The notes: a model not told the origin generated them from the letters alone. A stretch of 64,000 bases of DNA from an uncultured Bryobacteraceae bacterium (GCA_937924525.1 CALDSU010000005.1:806001-870000); one strand, 5' to 3'. Counted from the stretch's first letter, positions 8,982 through 22,427 are shown. Made by a program: numbers and translations.

Positions 8982-10982
8982 TCAAAACTGGAGCGTTTCC
9001 ATGAGCGAGTGGAGATCAGTCTCCACTTGGTTGCGCCGCCGCTGGAGTTCGGCCCGGCGGTCGCGGAGGGCCGCGATGCGGGTTTCCTGGCTGGCCAGCA
9101 GTTGCGCGTAGGTTTGCACCTGCTGCTGCTGGTTGGCCACCCGGTTCAGACTGTCGATGTTCTGGCGGAGGCGGCTCTGGTCTTTGGCGAGCGTATCCAG
9201 TTCCCGTTCGGCGTCCTGGATCTGCCGGTCGGTCTCGGCGATCTGACGCTTGAGGTCCGCGAGGCGTTCGAGTTGCTGCCGCGCCGCAGCCGGCAGCCCC
9301 TTCCCTTGGGAGAACTCGAAGAGCACGTCAGGAGTCAGCGAGGCGACGGCGTGGCTTTCTTCGAGCACGCGCTCTTCCACCACGGGAAACGTCCGCTCGG
9401 TCGTGGCGGCCAGCGCCACCTCGAAACGATACGCGGTGGGTGTTTTCTCAGCCGGCTTGCCCTCCAGCAGCTTGTAATCCGGACGCAGCGGATGCTCGAT
9501 GAGCAGCGTCTTGGCCTTCGCGTCGACGTTGCGAATGGTATAGGTCTTGGATTCGACCACGGCCCGGCGCACGGACAGGATGCCTCGCCGGAAGGAGATC
9601 TGGCGGATGGCATCCACGCGGGAGTCGAACGCCGTGGTGATGCGGGTTCCCAGATCGACCGCGTAGCTGATCAAGCGCTTGTCGCCCTGCTTCAGGGTCT
9701 CCAACAACGCCTCGCCGCCGTAGGCGCCCTGGTCGAGCACCGTGAGGGGGCCGCCGTCCAGCGTGTTGCCGGTCGTGTTGGCCAGTTCGGCCGCCACGTA
9801 GGGGTGGCGGGAGGACTCATCCGAATAGATCAGCAGCTTGCGTGCGGCGATCTTCTGCTGGAGGAACGGCAGCATGGCGGACGCGTTCTGAGGCACGCTC
9901 ACCGGTTGGGGCATGCGGTACTCGAACAGGTCGCCCAGTTCCCGCCCGGTAGCAGTGGCGGCGACGGAGCTTTCCATGGCCAGTAATTCCCGCCGGGCCT
10001 CGTCACGCTCGCGCGTGGCGGGCGCCATCATGGGCGCGGGCGGGGGCGGAGCCGCGCTGGCCACGCGTCCGGCTTTCGCCATGCGCAGCCCTTCGGCCGC
10101 GGCCACACCCAGCGCGCCTTCGTGCAGCGGCGGCGCGGCAGCGGTTTCCTCCGGTAATTCCGCTGTCTGGCGCGCGATGAACTTTGGTTCGTACAGGCGG
10201 CTGATAAAGCTGATCGGCCTGCCGGAGACCAGCGAAAGCCGCACGTTCGACCAGTCCTCGCCGGTCGTGTTGTCCACGATGGCCCAACCCTCTAGGGTCG
10301 CCTGGCCGCCCGCATCGAACACCAGCCGGTAGCTGGATTTCCAGACTGCGGCCGGGATCACGTAGTGCACCGCAATGGAGCGGGACTGGCTGCCGGTCGA
10401 ATCGATGTAGACGCTGCGCCGGTCCTGCGCCCGCGCATCGGCGAGCGTGGCCAGAAAGGCGCGGAACTGCTCCTGCAGCCGGCTCTCGGCGAACCGTACG
10501 CTGACCACGGAGGCGAGGTCCAGCGTCTGGATCTCGCCGGAATCGAGCAGCAGCGTCACCTGTTCGGAGGGACGCTCCTTGCCGCCTGTGACCACCCGGC
10601 CCGAAACGATCACGCCCGCCAACGGGGCGGCTCCGGTCTTGAGTTCCACGCGCGCGCCCTTCAGTTCGTCGAGCAACTCGGCCAAGGGTTTGCGTTCGCC
10701 GATGCGGAACGGAAACTCGGCCAGCTTCTGCTTCAACGGCAGGCTGGAGTCGTAGCGAAGTCCGCTCACCTTGCCCCCGCTGTGGTCGAAGATGGTCAGG
10801 GACTTGAGCACGTCGTCCATCTCCGCGGCCCGGAAGTCCAGCCGGGCGGAGGCGCCGGGCGCCAGGTCGCCGGCGCGTTCGAAGTAGCCGACTCCGTGTT
10901 TGTAGAGCACCACCGTGCGGATAGGCAAGTCCGCGGCGGCGGCGGTGAAGGCCAGGATCAGTCCCAAGCAGGATTTCATCAT
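8982..10982 (-). CDS. DUF4139 domain-containing secreted protein
   Basis: This 666-aa protein has a Sec signal peptide (MMKSCLGLILAFTAAAA). It continues with the DUF4139 pattern: IRTVVLYKHGVGYFERAG at the start, YVIPAAVWKSSYRLVFD near residue 215, and VDNTTGEDWSNVRLSLVSG after it. A coiled coil rich in Gln, Arg and Glu occupies about residues 565-660. The fold is related to proteins once called mucoidy inhibitor A. The function is unknown; export and a cell-envelope location are likely. It is divergent from the barrel gene at 11154. Confidence 0.8.
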   Translation of the reverse strand: MMKSCLGLILAFTAAAADLPIRTVVLYKHGVGYFERAGDLAPGASARLDFRAAEMDDVLKSLTIFDHSGGKVSGLRYDSSLPLKQKLAEFPFRIGERKPLAELLDELKGARVELKTGAAPLAGVIVSGRVVTGGKERPSEQVTLLLDSGEIQTLDLASVVSVRFAESRLQEQFRAFLATLADARAQDRRSVYIDSTGSQSRSIAVHYVIPAAVWKSSYRLVFDAGGQATLEGWAIVDNTTGEDWSNVRLSLVSGRPISFISRLYEPKFIARQTAELPEETAAAPPLHEGALGVAAAEGLRMAKAGRVASAAPPPPAPMMAPATRERDEARRELLAMESSVAATATGRELGDLFEYRMPQPVSVPQNASAMLPFLQQKIAARKLLIYSDESSRHPYVAAELANTTGNTLDGGPLTVLDQGAYGGEALLETLKQGDKRLISYAVDLGTRITTAFDSRVDAIRQISFRRGILSVRRAVVESKTYTIRNVDAKAKTLLIEHPLRPDYKLLEGKPAEKTPTAYRFEVALAATTERTFPVVEERVLEESHAVASLTPDVLFEFSQGKGLPAAARQQLERLADLKRQIAETDRQIQDAERELDTLAKDQSRLRQNIDSLNRVANQQQQVQTYAQLLASQETRIAALRDRRAELQRRRNQVETDLHSLMETLQF

Positions 10983-11073
10983 GCAGTCTCCTGGAGAGGA
11001 AATGCCGGAATCAGCACCCTCCTTTCAGAGGATTTTCCAGGCTGGATCCCGCGGTTTGCCGCACGCCTCCAGC

Positions 11074-11102
11074 TTGACACATCGGGCCCGGTGCGGCACA
11101 CT
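11074..11102 (+). promoter_or_regulatory. sigma70-type promoter for the outer-membrane barrel gene
   Basis: A perfect TTGACA at 11074-11079 is followed after 17 nt by CACACT (11097-11102). It would give a leader of about 45 nt before the ATG at 11154, which has an AAGG Shine-Dalgarno. Confidence 0.55.
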
Positions 11103-11153
11103 GCGAGTACTGGCGGGAACGGCTCGGAATTCCGGGCGGACGCAAGGGCACTT

Positions 11154-12509
11154 ATGTCTGGTTCATGGATTCGGATCCTGGGCGCGGCCGCGGTGTCGGC
11201 GGCGCTGGCCGGGGCGCAGGACTATGAAGCTCCCCAACGCAGCGCGTACTCGGGCCCGGCGGTGCTCAGCCGGAGCGAGGGCAGTGGTTTTTTGGCGCCA
11301 TTCCAGACGATTCGTTTGCGGCCTTTCGTGAGCGCGCAGGGCGTGTTCGCCAGTAACCTGGCATCGGCCGACCAGCAGGATAACCTGATGGCTCAGGACG
11401 GCTTGGGCACTTTGTTGCGCGCCGGCGTGGTGGGCAGCAAGCAGTGGCGGTCCCAATCAGTCCTGGTCAGCTACAGCGGCGCCTACATTCACTACCCCCA
11501 CAATCAGTTTTTTAACGGCCCGGAGCAGACCCTGAACGTGGAATACCGCGCCCAGTTGTCGCGGCGCGTGACGGTCCGGGCGCGGCAGATCGGCGGCACT
11601 TCCACCCGCCCCATGTTTCAAATGGGCCTTCTCCAGATGGATCCGCGGTTCTTCTTTGTGCCAAACAACGAACTCTTTGACAACCGCCTGTATTTCGCCA
11701 CGTCCTCCGGGGACTTGACGGTGCGCCTGACGCCGCGCTGGTCGGCGAACCTGGGCGGCGATTATTTCCTCAACCGGCGGCGTTCGACCTCGCTGTTCGG
11801 GGTGGAGGGGGCTCGTGCGCGGGGCGACGTCGTGTACCGTCTCTCCCGAACCAGCACGGTGGGACTGACCTACAACTTTCTGAATTTTCGCTTCTCCCGC
11901 GCGTTCGGAGGCTCCGATCTGCACTCGGCGGGGGTGGTCTTTTCCCAGCGCCTGGGACGCAATTGGGAGCTTTCCACGCAGTTGGTCGGTTCCCGGCTGG
12001 AGTCTTTGGGGTTGACCCGCGTTGGGGTAGATCCCGAAGTCCGGCATCTGGTCGGCTCGGACTTTGTGAGCGAGGTAGGGTACCGCATTCAGTACCTGCC
12101 CCAGTTCGGCGGGCGGCTCACCCGCCGCATCCGGCGCGGTTCGCTGTCGGCATCGGCCAACCGCAGCGTGATTCCGGGCAACGGCGTTTTTCTGACTTCC
12201 CGCATCACGACCGGGAACGCGTTCTACTCGCACCATTACTCCAGCCGGCTGAGTTTCTTTGCCGGTGGCGGCTGGGACCGCCTGGAAGCGATCATCCAGA
12301 ACCTGAGGCCTTTTGGCGGCTACACCGGTACGGGAGGGATGGCCTACAGCCTGGATCGGTTCATGTCCGGGCTCTCGTTGACGGCGAATCTGTCCTGGAT
12401 GCAGCGCCGCCTGCAGCGGGAGAGCGAGCGCCCGTTCCATCGGGACTGGATGATGGCGACCGTAGGCTTGGCTTGGAGTCCCGGCGAGTATCCTCTGGCG
12501 TTCTGGTAG
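11154..12509 (+). CDS. predicted outer-membrane beta-barrel protein
   Basis: This 451-aa protein has a Sec signal peptide (IRILGAAAVSAALAGAQ). It is then dominated by alternating hydrophobic/polar strands with aromatic ends, for example LTVRLTPRWSANLGGDYF and STVGLTYNFLNFRF, and it ends in an aromatic residue (LAFW), as barrel proteins do. The ATG at 11154 is chosen for its AAGG ribosome site and because the signal peptide starts there; the frame is open further upstream without sense. No specific family is recognised. A receiver-domain gene follows 3 nt later and is probably co-transcribed. Confidence 0.75.
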   Translation: MSGSWIRILGAAAVSAALAGAQDYEAPQRSAYSGPAVLSRSEGSGFLAPFQTIRLRPFVSAQGVFASNLASADQQDNLMAQDGLGTLLRAGVVGSKQWRSQSVLVSYSGAYIHYPHNQFFNGPEQTLNVEYRAQLSRRVTVRARQIGGTSTRPMFQMGLLQMDPRFFFVPNNELFDNRLYFATSSGDLTVRLTPRWSANLGGDYFLNRRRSTSLFGVEGARARGDVVYRLSRTSTVGLTYNFLNFRFSRAFGGSDLHSAGVVFSQRLGRNWELSTQLVGSRLESLGLTRVGVDPEVRHLVGSDFVSEVGYRIQYLPQFGGRLTRRIRRGSLSASANRSVIPGNGVFLTSRITTGNAFYSHHYSSRLSFFAGGGWDRLEAIIQNLRPFGGYTGTGGMAYSLDRFMSGLSLTANLSWMQRRLQRESERPFHRDWMMATVGLAWSPGEYPLAFW

Positions 12510-12512
12510 CTG

Positions 12513-12904
12513 ATGACGGGCGACCGTATTCTGGTGGTCGATGACGACCCTTCGCTGCGGCTCTATGCGCAGCGATTCCTGGGGCGCTTGGGGTTTCAGG
12601 TGGAGAGTTGCGCCACTCCCCAGCAGGCTTGGGAATCGCTGCGGGAGGCCCAGGGGAACTTCCTGTTGGCGGTGGTCGATCTGTCCCTCCGCGGCGCTGA
12701 GGGGTTGGATTTCGGCCGCCTGCTGCAACGCAGCTATCCCGCGCTGCCCGTGCTCTACTGGAGCGGCCTGCCGGCGGACGGGGAAGCCTTGAAGCATGCA
12801 CAGCCGGGTCCCGTGGATTTTCTGGCCAAGCCTTTTTCTCCGCGGCAACTGGCCCAAAAAGTAGAGCAGTTGGTTGGCGCGGGGCGCGCCAGCGACCCAC
12901 CGCT

Positions 12905-12908
<4 letters not shown>
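12513..12908 (+). CDS. response-regulator receiver domain protein
   Basis: This 131-aa stand-alone receiver has acidic residues DDD (10-12), phospho-acceptor Asp56 in AVVDLSL, a switch residue in YWSG, and Lys106 in LAKPFSP. There is no DNA-binding or enzymatic output domain. The start is 3 nt after the barrel stop. The last 4 nt overlap the 3' end of mtnA on the opposite strand. The partner kinase is not encoded nearby. Confidence 0.88.
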
Positions 12909-13936
<1,028 letters not shown>

Positions 13937-13938
13937 GC

Positions 13939-14685
13939 TCAGTTTCCGATTCCTTTTCCGTGCGCGAGATAACCCGCAAACAAAGTGAGATTGTACGCAA
14001 TGTGCATCAGCGTGGAGGCGAGCGTGGAGCGGTACACGTGCCGGCAGGCCCCAAACGCGGCGCCGGCGAGCGTGATGAGCACGCCGTGCCGCCACGACAT
14101 GCCGTATTGGGGCAGATGCAGCACGCCAAAGCACGCCGCGGCGAGGAAAATCCCCGCCGGCGCGCCCCACGAGCGGGCGAATACCGGCTGGAGCAAGCCG
14201 CGGAAGATCCACTCCTCGAAGAGCGGCCCGAAGGAAACGCCGGCGACGAACACCAGCACAAAAGACAGGCGGTCGGCGAGCAACTCCTTCATCGGCATTT
14301 CCAAATCGGGAGTCCGCAAAACCGCGCCTAGCAACACCACCGCCACCGCCAGCAGAACTCCGTCGAGCATCACCCGGCTGGGCGAGAAGCCCCCCACCCA
14401 CCGCAGCGCCGGCCGTAGCGCCAGATCCAACTGGTGCCGGAAGTAGGCCCGCACCGCCCAGAAGAAGACCGCATAACCAAGCAACTCCGCCGGAACCAGC
14501 CGGGCCGCCCGGGGAAGGTCCCGCCAGCCTAACAGGCGGAAAGCCACGTGGACAGCGCCCATGCCGGCAATCAGGGAGGGCAAGGCGAAACCGGCCAGCA
14601 TCGCGAGGTCGCGGTAGCCCCACGCCGGAGGAGGCTCGGCTTCGCGAAGGGGCGCCTCCGGCGGGGTGGGCCTGGATTCGTTCAC
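13939..14685 (-). CDS. CPBP-family intramembrane glutamic endopeptidase
   Basis: This is a membrane protein of about 248 aa with roughly six to eight transmembrane segments. All CPBP/Abi motifs are present: EEWIFRGLL (EExxxR, E157-E158), FGVLHL with the second-motif histidine, and LMHIAYN with the third. The family includes Rce1-type CAAX proteases and bacteriocin-immunity proteins; the substrate here is unknown. The GTG at 14685 overlaps the previous stop (GTGA), implying translational coupling. A GTG at 14694 would add three residues. Confidence 0.85.
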   Translation of the reverse strand: MNESRPTPPEAPLREAEPPPAWGYRDLAMLAGFALPSLIAGMGAVHVAFRLLGWRDLPRAARLVPAELLGYAVFFWAVRAYFRHQLDLALRPALRWVGGFSPSRVMLDGVLLAVAVVLLGAVLRTPDLEMPMKELLADRLSFVLVFVAGVSFGPLFEEWIFRGLLQPVFARSWGAPAGIFLAAACFGVLHLPQYGMSWRHGVLITLAGAAFGACRHVYRSTLASTLMHIAYNLTLFAGYLAHGKGIGN

Positions 14686-15637
14686 AGCTCGCACTCGGCC
14701 AGCAGGGCGGCCAGCAGCGGCACCAGAATCTCGTGGTGGCCGGTGAGCGCGATGCCGCGGCCTCCCGCGCCGGCGTGCGGCCGCTCCACGACATTGACCC
14801 GCGGCCGGTAATGCTGGAGGAAGTCCAGATTGACGGTAGTAAAGTTGCGGAGGGGCAAGCCCAGGTTGCGCACCGCCGAAACGGCTTTCAGGAAAACCTC
14901 CGGCATCACCACCGCCGAGCCCGTATTCAAGAAGACGCCGCCCTCGTCGAGCCCCGCCACCAGCGAGCAGAACAGCCGGAAATCGCGATGCGTGGCGGCG
15001 CCCAGTGCGGCGGCATTCACGGCGGGATGCGTATGCGGCGTGTCCGTGCCGACGGCCACATGGACGGTCACCGGAACGCCCGCGCGGTACGCGTTGGCCA
15101 GGAGGCTGAAGGGCCGGAACCGCGGCGCGGCGATGCCTTCCAGCCGGAGTCCGAGCGCCTCCCCCATCCCGAGGTCACGCTCCGCGCCTTCGGCTATGGC
15201 CTCGTTCATGTGCCGGCCGGTTTCTTCCGCCGCGCCGAAGCGCCCGTCCGGCAGGACAGCCTCGACGTCCTCGCTCGTCTGACCGCAAAGCGCGATCTCG
15301 AAATCATGGATGGCCGCCGAGCCGTTCATGGCGAACGCGGTCGCATACCCGCGCTGGGCCAGGTCAAGCAGCACGGGCGCCAGGCCGCACTTGATGACGT
15401 GACCGCCCATGGCCCAGACAATGGCGCGCCTGCGCTCTTTCGCCTGCCGCAGGGCCTCGATGACCAGCCGGAGCGAGTCCGCGGCCAGAATCCGGGGAAG
15501 GGAATCCAGCAGGTGCACCAGTCCGGCGCCCGGGGTATGCGGCTTGGCGAAATCTTCCACCCGGACTTTGCCGCCGCGGTCCGCCAGCGGGATGGTTCTC
15601 AAGCCGCTCAGGTCGAGCGGGCCAATGGGGTATCGGC

Positions 15638-15641
<4 letters not shown>
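14682..15641 (-). CDS. deoxyhypusine synthase-like protein
   Basis: This 319-aa cytoplasmic protein has a Rossmann-like pattern. [18 protein letters not shown] (73-90), [18 protein letters not shown] (103-120) and QTSEDVE are reminiscent of bacterial deoxyhypusine-synthase-family proteins. The C-terminus holds [16 protein letters not shown] and [15 protein letters not shown]. True DHS moves the aminobutyl group of spermidine to eIF5A, which bacteria lack, so the reaction is unknown here. Assignment rests on recognised segments, not alignment. The GTG start (15641) overlaps the uvrA stop in GTGA and follows GGAAGG. It sits between uvrA and a membrane protease gene. Confidence 0.6.
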
Positions 15642-18430
<2,789 letters not shown>

Positions 18431-18458
18431 GGGGTCAAGCCGGGCGGGGCAAGCCTTT

Positions 18459-18491
18459 ATTGTCGCGCGAGTTTGCGGCGGCGGGCAAACT
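18459..18491 (-). promoter_or_regulatory. uvrA promoter with overlapping palindromic operator
   Basis: Read on the minus strand, TTGCCC (18488-18483), an 18-nt spacer and GACAAT (18464-18459) form a plausible promoter about 20 nt before the uvrA ATG. A perfect inverted repeat with 7-bp arms, AGTTTGC (18470-18476) and GCAAACT (18485-18491) separated by 8 bp, covers its spacer and -35 region. On the plus strand the same site lies just before TATAAA (18497-18502) of the zinc-ribbon gene. This is where a LexA-like repressor could act on both genes. Confidence 0.5.
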
Positions 18492-18510
18492 TCGGATATA
18501 AAAGGGGCGA

Positions 18511-18996
18511 ATGCCAGTCTGCCGCAGTTGCGGAGGCCGTTCGCACCGCGTGCACCGGACTTTTTGGCAGCGATTCCGGTTTGCCGCAGCCTACCGCTGT
18601 TCCGATTGCGGCAAGACGACCTTTGACGATCAGTGGTATCTGTTTCTGTTCGGCAGGGTCAGCCGCTGTCCGAATTGCGGCAACTACCGCGTGCGCAAAT
18701 TGCGGGGCGTCGACAAGGTCGACCGCATGTATAAGAACCCGCTGAGCTACCTTCAGCGTTACTTGGGAGCGAACCTGCACTGGTGTTCCGTCTGCCGTTT
18801 GCAGTTCTACGATCTCCGGACCAAGCTGCCGGCGAATCGGAATGAGACCGGCTCAGTAGGGCCAGTGGGGCTTGGAGAACAAAGCGCCGTCCACCCAGAT
18901 GGTCTGGCCGGAAACGAAGGCGCCGTAACTGCTGGCCAGGAATGCGACGACCCGCCCCACGTCGGCCGGTTGCCCGACCCGCCCCAAGGGAGTTAG
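18511..18996 (+). CDS. zinc-ribbon protein
   Basis: This 161-aa frame encodes a protein with four CxxC knuckles in the first 105 residues: CRSCGG, CSDCGK, CPNCGN and CSVCRL. It should bind two zinc ions. The first pair is like a zinc ribbon preceding WYLFLFG. The ATG has AAAGGGG 5 nt upstream. The last 48 residues are read antisense to the 3' end of the SDR gene and look low-complexity, so the ancestral protein probably ended near residue 115. It is divergent from uvrA across the palindrome. The function is unknown. Confidence 0.7.
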   Translation: MPVCRSCGGRSHRVHRTFWQRFRFAAAYRCSDCGKTTFDDQWYLFLFGRVSRCPNCGNYRVRKLRGVDKVDRMYKNPLSYLQRYLGANLHWCSVCRLQFYDLRTKLPANRNETGSVGPVGLGEQSAVHPDGLAGNEGAVTAGQECDDPPHVGRLPDPPQGS

Positions 18997-19635
18997 CTGC
19001 GCCCAGGTTCCCGCGTAGTCCCCCGCCTCCAGTTTGGTCCTCTCAATCTCGATGGCTCCGGGCGCCACGCAGTTCACGCGGATTCCGTAGCGGCCCAGTT
19101 CCACCGCGGCCACCTTGGTAAACATCTCGATGCCCCCCTTGCTGGCCGTGTAGTCCACCAGGTTCGGAAACGCGACCTTGTTGCATCCGGAGCCGATGTT
19201 GACGATTACCCCGCCGCCGTGCTCTTTCATGTGCAGCGCCGCGCGCCGGGTGCACAGAAAGCACCCCTTGAGGTTGGTGTTCAGCGTGCGGTCCCACTCC
19301 GCTTCTTCGAGTTCGAGCAGGGGCTTCCAGGTCTGCACGCCGGCGTTGTTCACCAGCATGTGCAAGCGGGGCGTCCAGGCGAAAACTTCGTCAAACATCC
19401 TCGCCACTTCGGCGGAGGATGCGACATTCGCCTGGACGGCACGCGCATCCACGCCCAGGGCGCGCACTTCTTCCACGGTGCGGTCCGCCCCGGCGCGGTC
19501 CGAGTGGTAGTTCACCACCAAGGCGGCGCCGCAGCGGGCCAGTTCCAGCGCGATTCCCTTTCCGACGCCCTTGCTGGCTCCCGTCACCAGCGCGGTCTGG
19601 CCGCTTAAATCCAACTTGCCGTTTGCGGTTCCCAT
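18853..19635 (-). CDS. SDR-family NAD(P)-dependent oxidoreductase
   Basis: This 260-aa classical short-chain dehydrogenase has the cofactor loop TGASKGVGKG, NNAG, a catalytic serine in NIGSGCNK, and the catalytic YxxxK in DYTASKGG. WVDGALF near the C-terminus is typical of FabG-like or sugar dehydrogenases. The substrate is not predictable. ATG at 19635 is preferred because conserved sequence (LSGQTALVTGAS) starts shortly after it; a TTG at 19698 would extend it by 21 poorly conserved residues. Its 3' end overlaps the zinc-ribbon frame by 144 nt, tail to tail. Confidence 0.88.
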   Translation of the reverse strand: MGTANGKLDLSGQTALVTGASKGVGKGIALELARCGAALVVNYHSDRAGADRTVEEVRALGVDARAVQANVASSAEVARMFDEVFAWTPRLHMLVNNAGVQTWKPLLELEEAEWDRTLNTNLKGCFLCTRRAALHMKEHGGGVIVNIGSGCNKVAFPNLVDYTASKGGIEMFTKVAAVELGRYGIRVNCVAPGAIEIERTKLEAGDYAGTWAQLTPLGRVGQPADVGRVVAFLASSYGAFVSGQTIWVDGALFSKPHWPY

Positions 19636-19817
19636 CACTGCGAGTGTACCCTGGAAGGGACGGCGTTCGTGCGCGAGCGCTCCGCCGCAGTGTGTCAACG
19701 ATAGCCCGGCGCGTGGTCCGTACCATTTCCAACGGCTTGACGGCGGGGCATCGTGTGGCCGCGGTTCGCCCCGGATGGGCAGCCGATTGGATGAGGAAAT
19801 TTGAGGAGTGAAAGTCG

Positions 19818-21746
19818 ATGTTTGACTTGTTTCGCAGCCGCGACAAGGTGATCAAGTACCTGCTGAGCGCGTTTTTGTTGTTGGTCGCTTTTTCGATGGT
19901 GGGCTATCTGATCCCCGGTTACGGTGGCGCTCCGCTCGGTGGCGATGAGACCGCCGTGGCCGAGATTGGCGGCCGGAAGCTTTACGATCTTGAAGTCCGG
20001 AAAGCGATCCAGGCCGGTTTGCGCGGCCGGCAGGTGCCCCCCGAGATGATTCCGTTCTATGCCCCGCAGATCATCGAGCAGATGATCAACGAGCGGGTGC
20101 TGGAATATCAGGCGGATAAGATGGGTTTCCGCGTCACGGACCAGGAGACGGCCAGCGCCATCCGCGAGGCGCTGCCCCAACTGTTCCCGGACGGCAAGTT
20201 CATTGGCAACGACGCGTACGCCTCCATGCTGGCCCAGCAGGATCTCAGCATCGGCGAGTTCGAGCAGACCATGGCCCGCCAGTTGAAGCTAAACCGGATC
20301 CGGAACATGGTGGCGCAAAGCGTGGTGGTCACCGCGGCCGAGGTGGAGAAGGAATTCAAGCGGCGCAACGAAAAAGCGGCCATCGAGTACGTGCGGATCT
20401 CCCCGGAAACGGTGAAAGCGGCGGTCACCGTCTCCGAAGCCGAGATGCGCGACTACTACGAAAAGAACAAGGCCTCGTTCCAGGTGCCCGAACGGCGGGC
20501 GCTCAAACTTCTGGTGCTGGAACCCGCCCGTATCGAAGCGAGTGTGCAGGTGCCCGAGGAGCGCATCGAGCGCGCGTACAACCAGGAAAAGGACCGGTTC
20601 CGGGTGGCCGAACGCGTGGCAGCGCGCCACATTCTGCTGAACACCACGGAAAAAAGCGAGGACGAAGAGAAGAAGATCCGGGCCAAGGCGGAGGACCTCC
20701 TGAAGAAGGTAAAGGCCGGGGGAGACTTCGCGGCGCTTGCCAGAGCCAACTCCGACGATCCGGGGAGCAAAGAAAAAGGCGGAGACCTAGGCTGGATCGT
20801 CCGCGGGCAGACCGTTCCGGAATTCGAGCAGGCGGCGTTCTCCCTCAAGCCCGGCCAGATCAGCGACCTGATCAAGACCCAATATGGCTACCACATCATC
20901 CAGGTTCAGCAGAAAGAAGAGGCGCGCCTGAAACCCCTGGCCGAAGTGCGCGGCGAACTGTTGGATGAGTTGCGCAAACAGGCCGTCGCCGATCAGATTG
21001 TCAAGACGATTGAAGACGCGGGCCGCGAGTGGCGAAAGAACCCGCAGGCGTGGGCGGAAATCGCCAGAAAGTATTCGCTCCAGGTCACGGATGTCGAAAA
21101 AGTGGGCCGCGGCGAACCGGTTCCGGAGATCGGGGTGAATCGCGACTTTGAGGAAACCGTCTTCGCTCTGAAGAAGGGTGAGGTCTCCCAGCCTTTCCAG
21201 GCCCCGGGTGAGCACCAGGTGATCGCGATGGTGACCGATATTATTCCCCCGTCGACGGCCTCGTTCGAGGACTCCAAGACGCGCATCCGGGATTACCTCT
21301 CCAATGAAAAAGCCAAGGAACTCGCCAAGGCGCGCTCGGCCGAGTTCGAGGCCAAGGTGAAGGAACTGGGCGATCTGCGGAAGGCGGCTCAGGCCATGAA
21401 GCTGGAGGTCAAGACTACGCCCGAATTTACGCGCGTGGGGGCGGTCGAGGGCTTGGGGTCGGCGGACTCCCTGCCGGATGCGTTCACCAAACCGGTCGGC
21501 ACGATCTTTGGGCCGATCCAGTTCGGCGATGCGTATGTCATGGGCCGGGTCTCGGCCCGCAAGGACGCTGACAACGCCGAGTTCATTTCCCAGGCCAAAG
21601 CGATCCGGGAGGACTTGAGGGCCCGCCGGGTGCGCGAACGGACCGCCCTGTTTGAAGAAGGGCTGCGAAAGCATCTTGAGGCGGAGAAGATCCTCAAGGT
21701 CAACCAGGACGTCATCAAACGCATCACGGCGAACTACCGGAGTTGA
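19818..21746 (+). CDS. PpiD-like membrane-anchored peptidyl-prolyl isomerase (SurA_N / parvulin)
   Basis: This 642-aa periplasmic folding factor has one N-terminal transmembrane anchor (about residues 13-34). A SurA_N chaperone region (about 45-190) follows. A parvulin domain at about 265-365 is marked by ARHILLNT, GGDFAALARANSDDPGSK, GGDLGWI and YGYHIIQV. A second degenerate parvulin-like segment (FEETVFALKKGEVSQPF) precedes a basic coiled tail. GGAG lies 10 nt before the ATG. The architecture matches PpiD, which helps nascent exported proteins fold at the SecYEG exit. The dedA gene follows at once. Confidence 0.92.
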   Translation: MFDLFRSRDKVIKYLLSAFLLLVAFSMVGYLIPGYGGAPLGGDETAVAEIGGRKLYDLEVRKAIQAGLRGRQVPPEMIPFYAPQIIEQMINERVLEYQADKMGFRVTDQETASAIREALPQLFPDGKFIGNDAYASMLAQQDLSIGEFEQTMARQLKLNRIRNMVAQSVVVTAAEVEKEFKRRNEKAAIEYVRISPETVKAAVTVSEAEMRDYYEKNKASFQVPERRALKLLVLEPARIEASVQVPEERIERAYNQEKDRFRVAERVAARHILLNTTEKSEDEEKKIRAKAEDLLKKVKAGGDFAALARANSDDPGSKEKGGDLGWIVRGQTVPEFEQAAFSLKPGQISDLIKTQYGYHIIQVQQKEEARLKPLAEVRGELLDELRKQAVADQIVKTIEDAGREWRKNPQAWAEIARKYSLQVTDVEKVGRGEPVPEIGVNRDFEETVFALKKGEVSQPFQAPGEHQVIAMVTDIIPPSTASFEDSKTRIRDYLSNEKAKELAKARSAEFEAKVKELGDLRKAAQAMKLEVKTTPEFTRVGAVEGLGSADSLPDAFTKPVGTIFGPIQFGDAYVMGRVSARKDADNAEFISQAKAIREDLRARRVRERTALFEEGLRKHLEAEKILKVNQDVIKRITANYRS

Positions 21747-21750
21747 CTTC

Positions 21751-22395
21751 TTGCTGGAACCCATCCTGGACCTGATCCGGATCCTCACCACGCCGGAGCG
21801 CCTCCTGAACGTGCTCACGACGGTGTTCACGGGCTGGTGGGGCTACGCGATGCTGTTCGGGATCGTTTTCTCGGAGACCGGACTCCTGGTGGGCTTCTTC
21901 CTTCCGGGCGATTCGCTGCTGTTCACGGTGGGCGTGGTGGCCGGGGCCGGGGGGCTGGACATCACCACGATCAACGTGGTGTTGATGGCGGCCGCGATTA
22001 TCGGCGACACCGTGGGATATTTCCTGGGAAACCGCGCCGGCCAAGCCGTCTTCTCCCGCCCCGACTCCCGCTTCTTTCACCATGACCATCTGGTCCGCAC
22101 GCAGGCCTTTTACCAGAAGCACGGCGGTAAGACGATCATTTATGCCCGCTTCATCCCGATCATTCGCACCTTCGCGCCTTTTGTGGCCGGAGTGGCGAAG
22201 ATGCATTACCCGCGTTTCGTGTCGTTCAATGTGTTCGGCGGCATGGGCTGGGTCTTTCTGCTGACGATGATGGGCTACCTGCTGGGCGGACAGCCGTTTG
22301 TCCGGAAGTATTTCGACAAGGTGATTCTAGGCATCATTCTGCTTTCCGTGACCCCGGTGTTCTGGGAGGCATGGAAGGCCCGGCGGCGGGCGTAG
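21751..22395 (+). CDS. DedA-family membrane protein
   Basis: This 214-aa integral membrane protein of the DedA/SNARE-associated family is marked by FLPGDSLLF (near residue 50), ARFIPIIRTFAPFVAG and FNVFGGMGWVF. DedA proteins include undecaprenyl-phosphate flippases and maintain envelope integrity and proton motive force. The start is assigned to TTG at 21751 because GGAG lies 8 nt before it and no ATG or GTG precedes the conserved region. The gene begins 4 nt after the ppiD-like stop, so they form an operon. Confidence 0.9.
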   Translation: MLEPILDLIRILTTPERLLNVLTTVFTGWWGYAMLFGIVFSETGLLVGFFLPGDSLLFTVGVVAGAGGLDITTINVVLMAAAIIGDTVGYFLGNRAGQAVFSRPDSRFFHHDHLVRTQAFYQKHGGKTIIYARFIPIIRTFAPFVAGVAKMHYPRFVSFNVFGGMGWVFLLTMMGYLLGGQPFVRKYFDKVILGIILLSVTPVFWEAWKARRRA

Positions 22396-22427
22396 GGAGC
22401 GCGTCCGGAACGCGCTACAACATAGGG

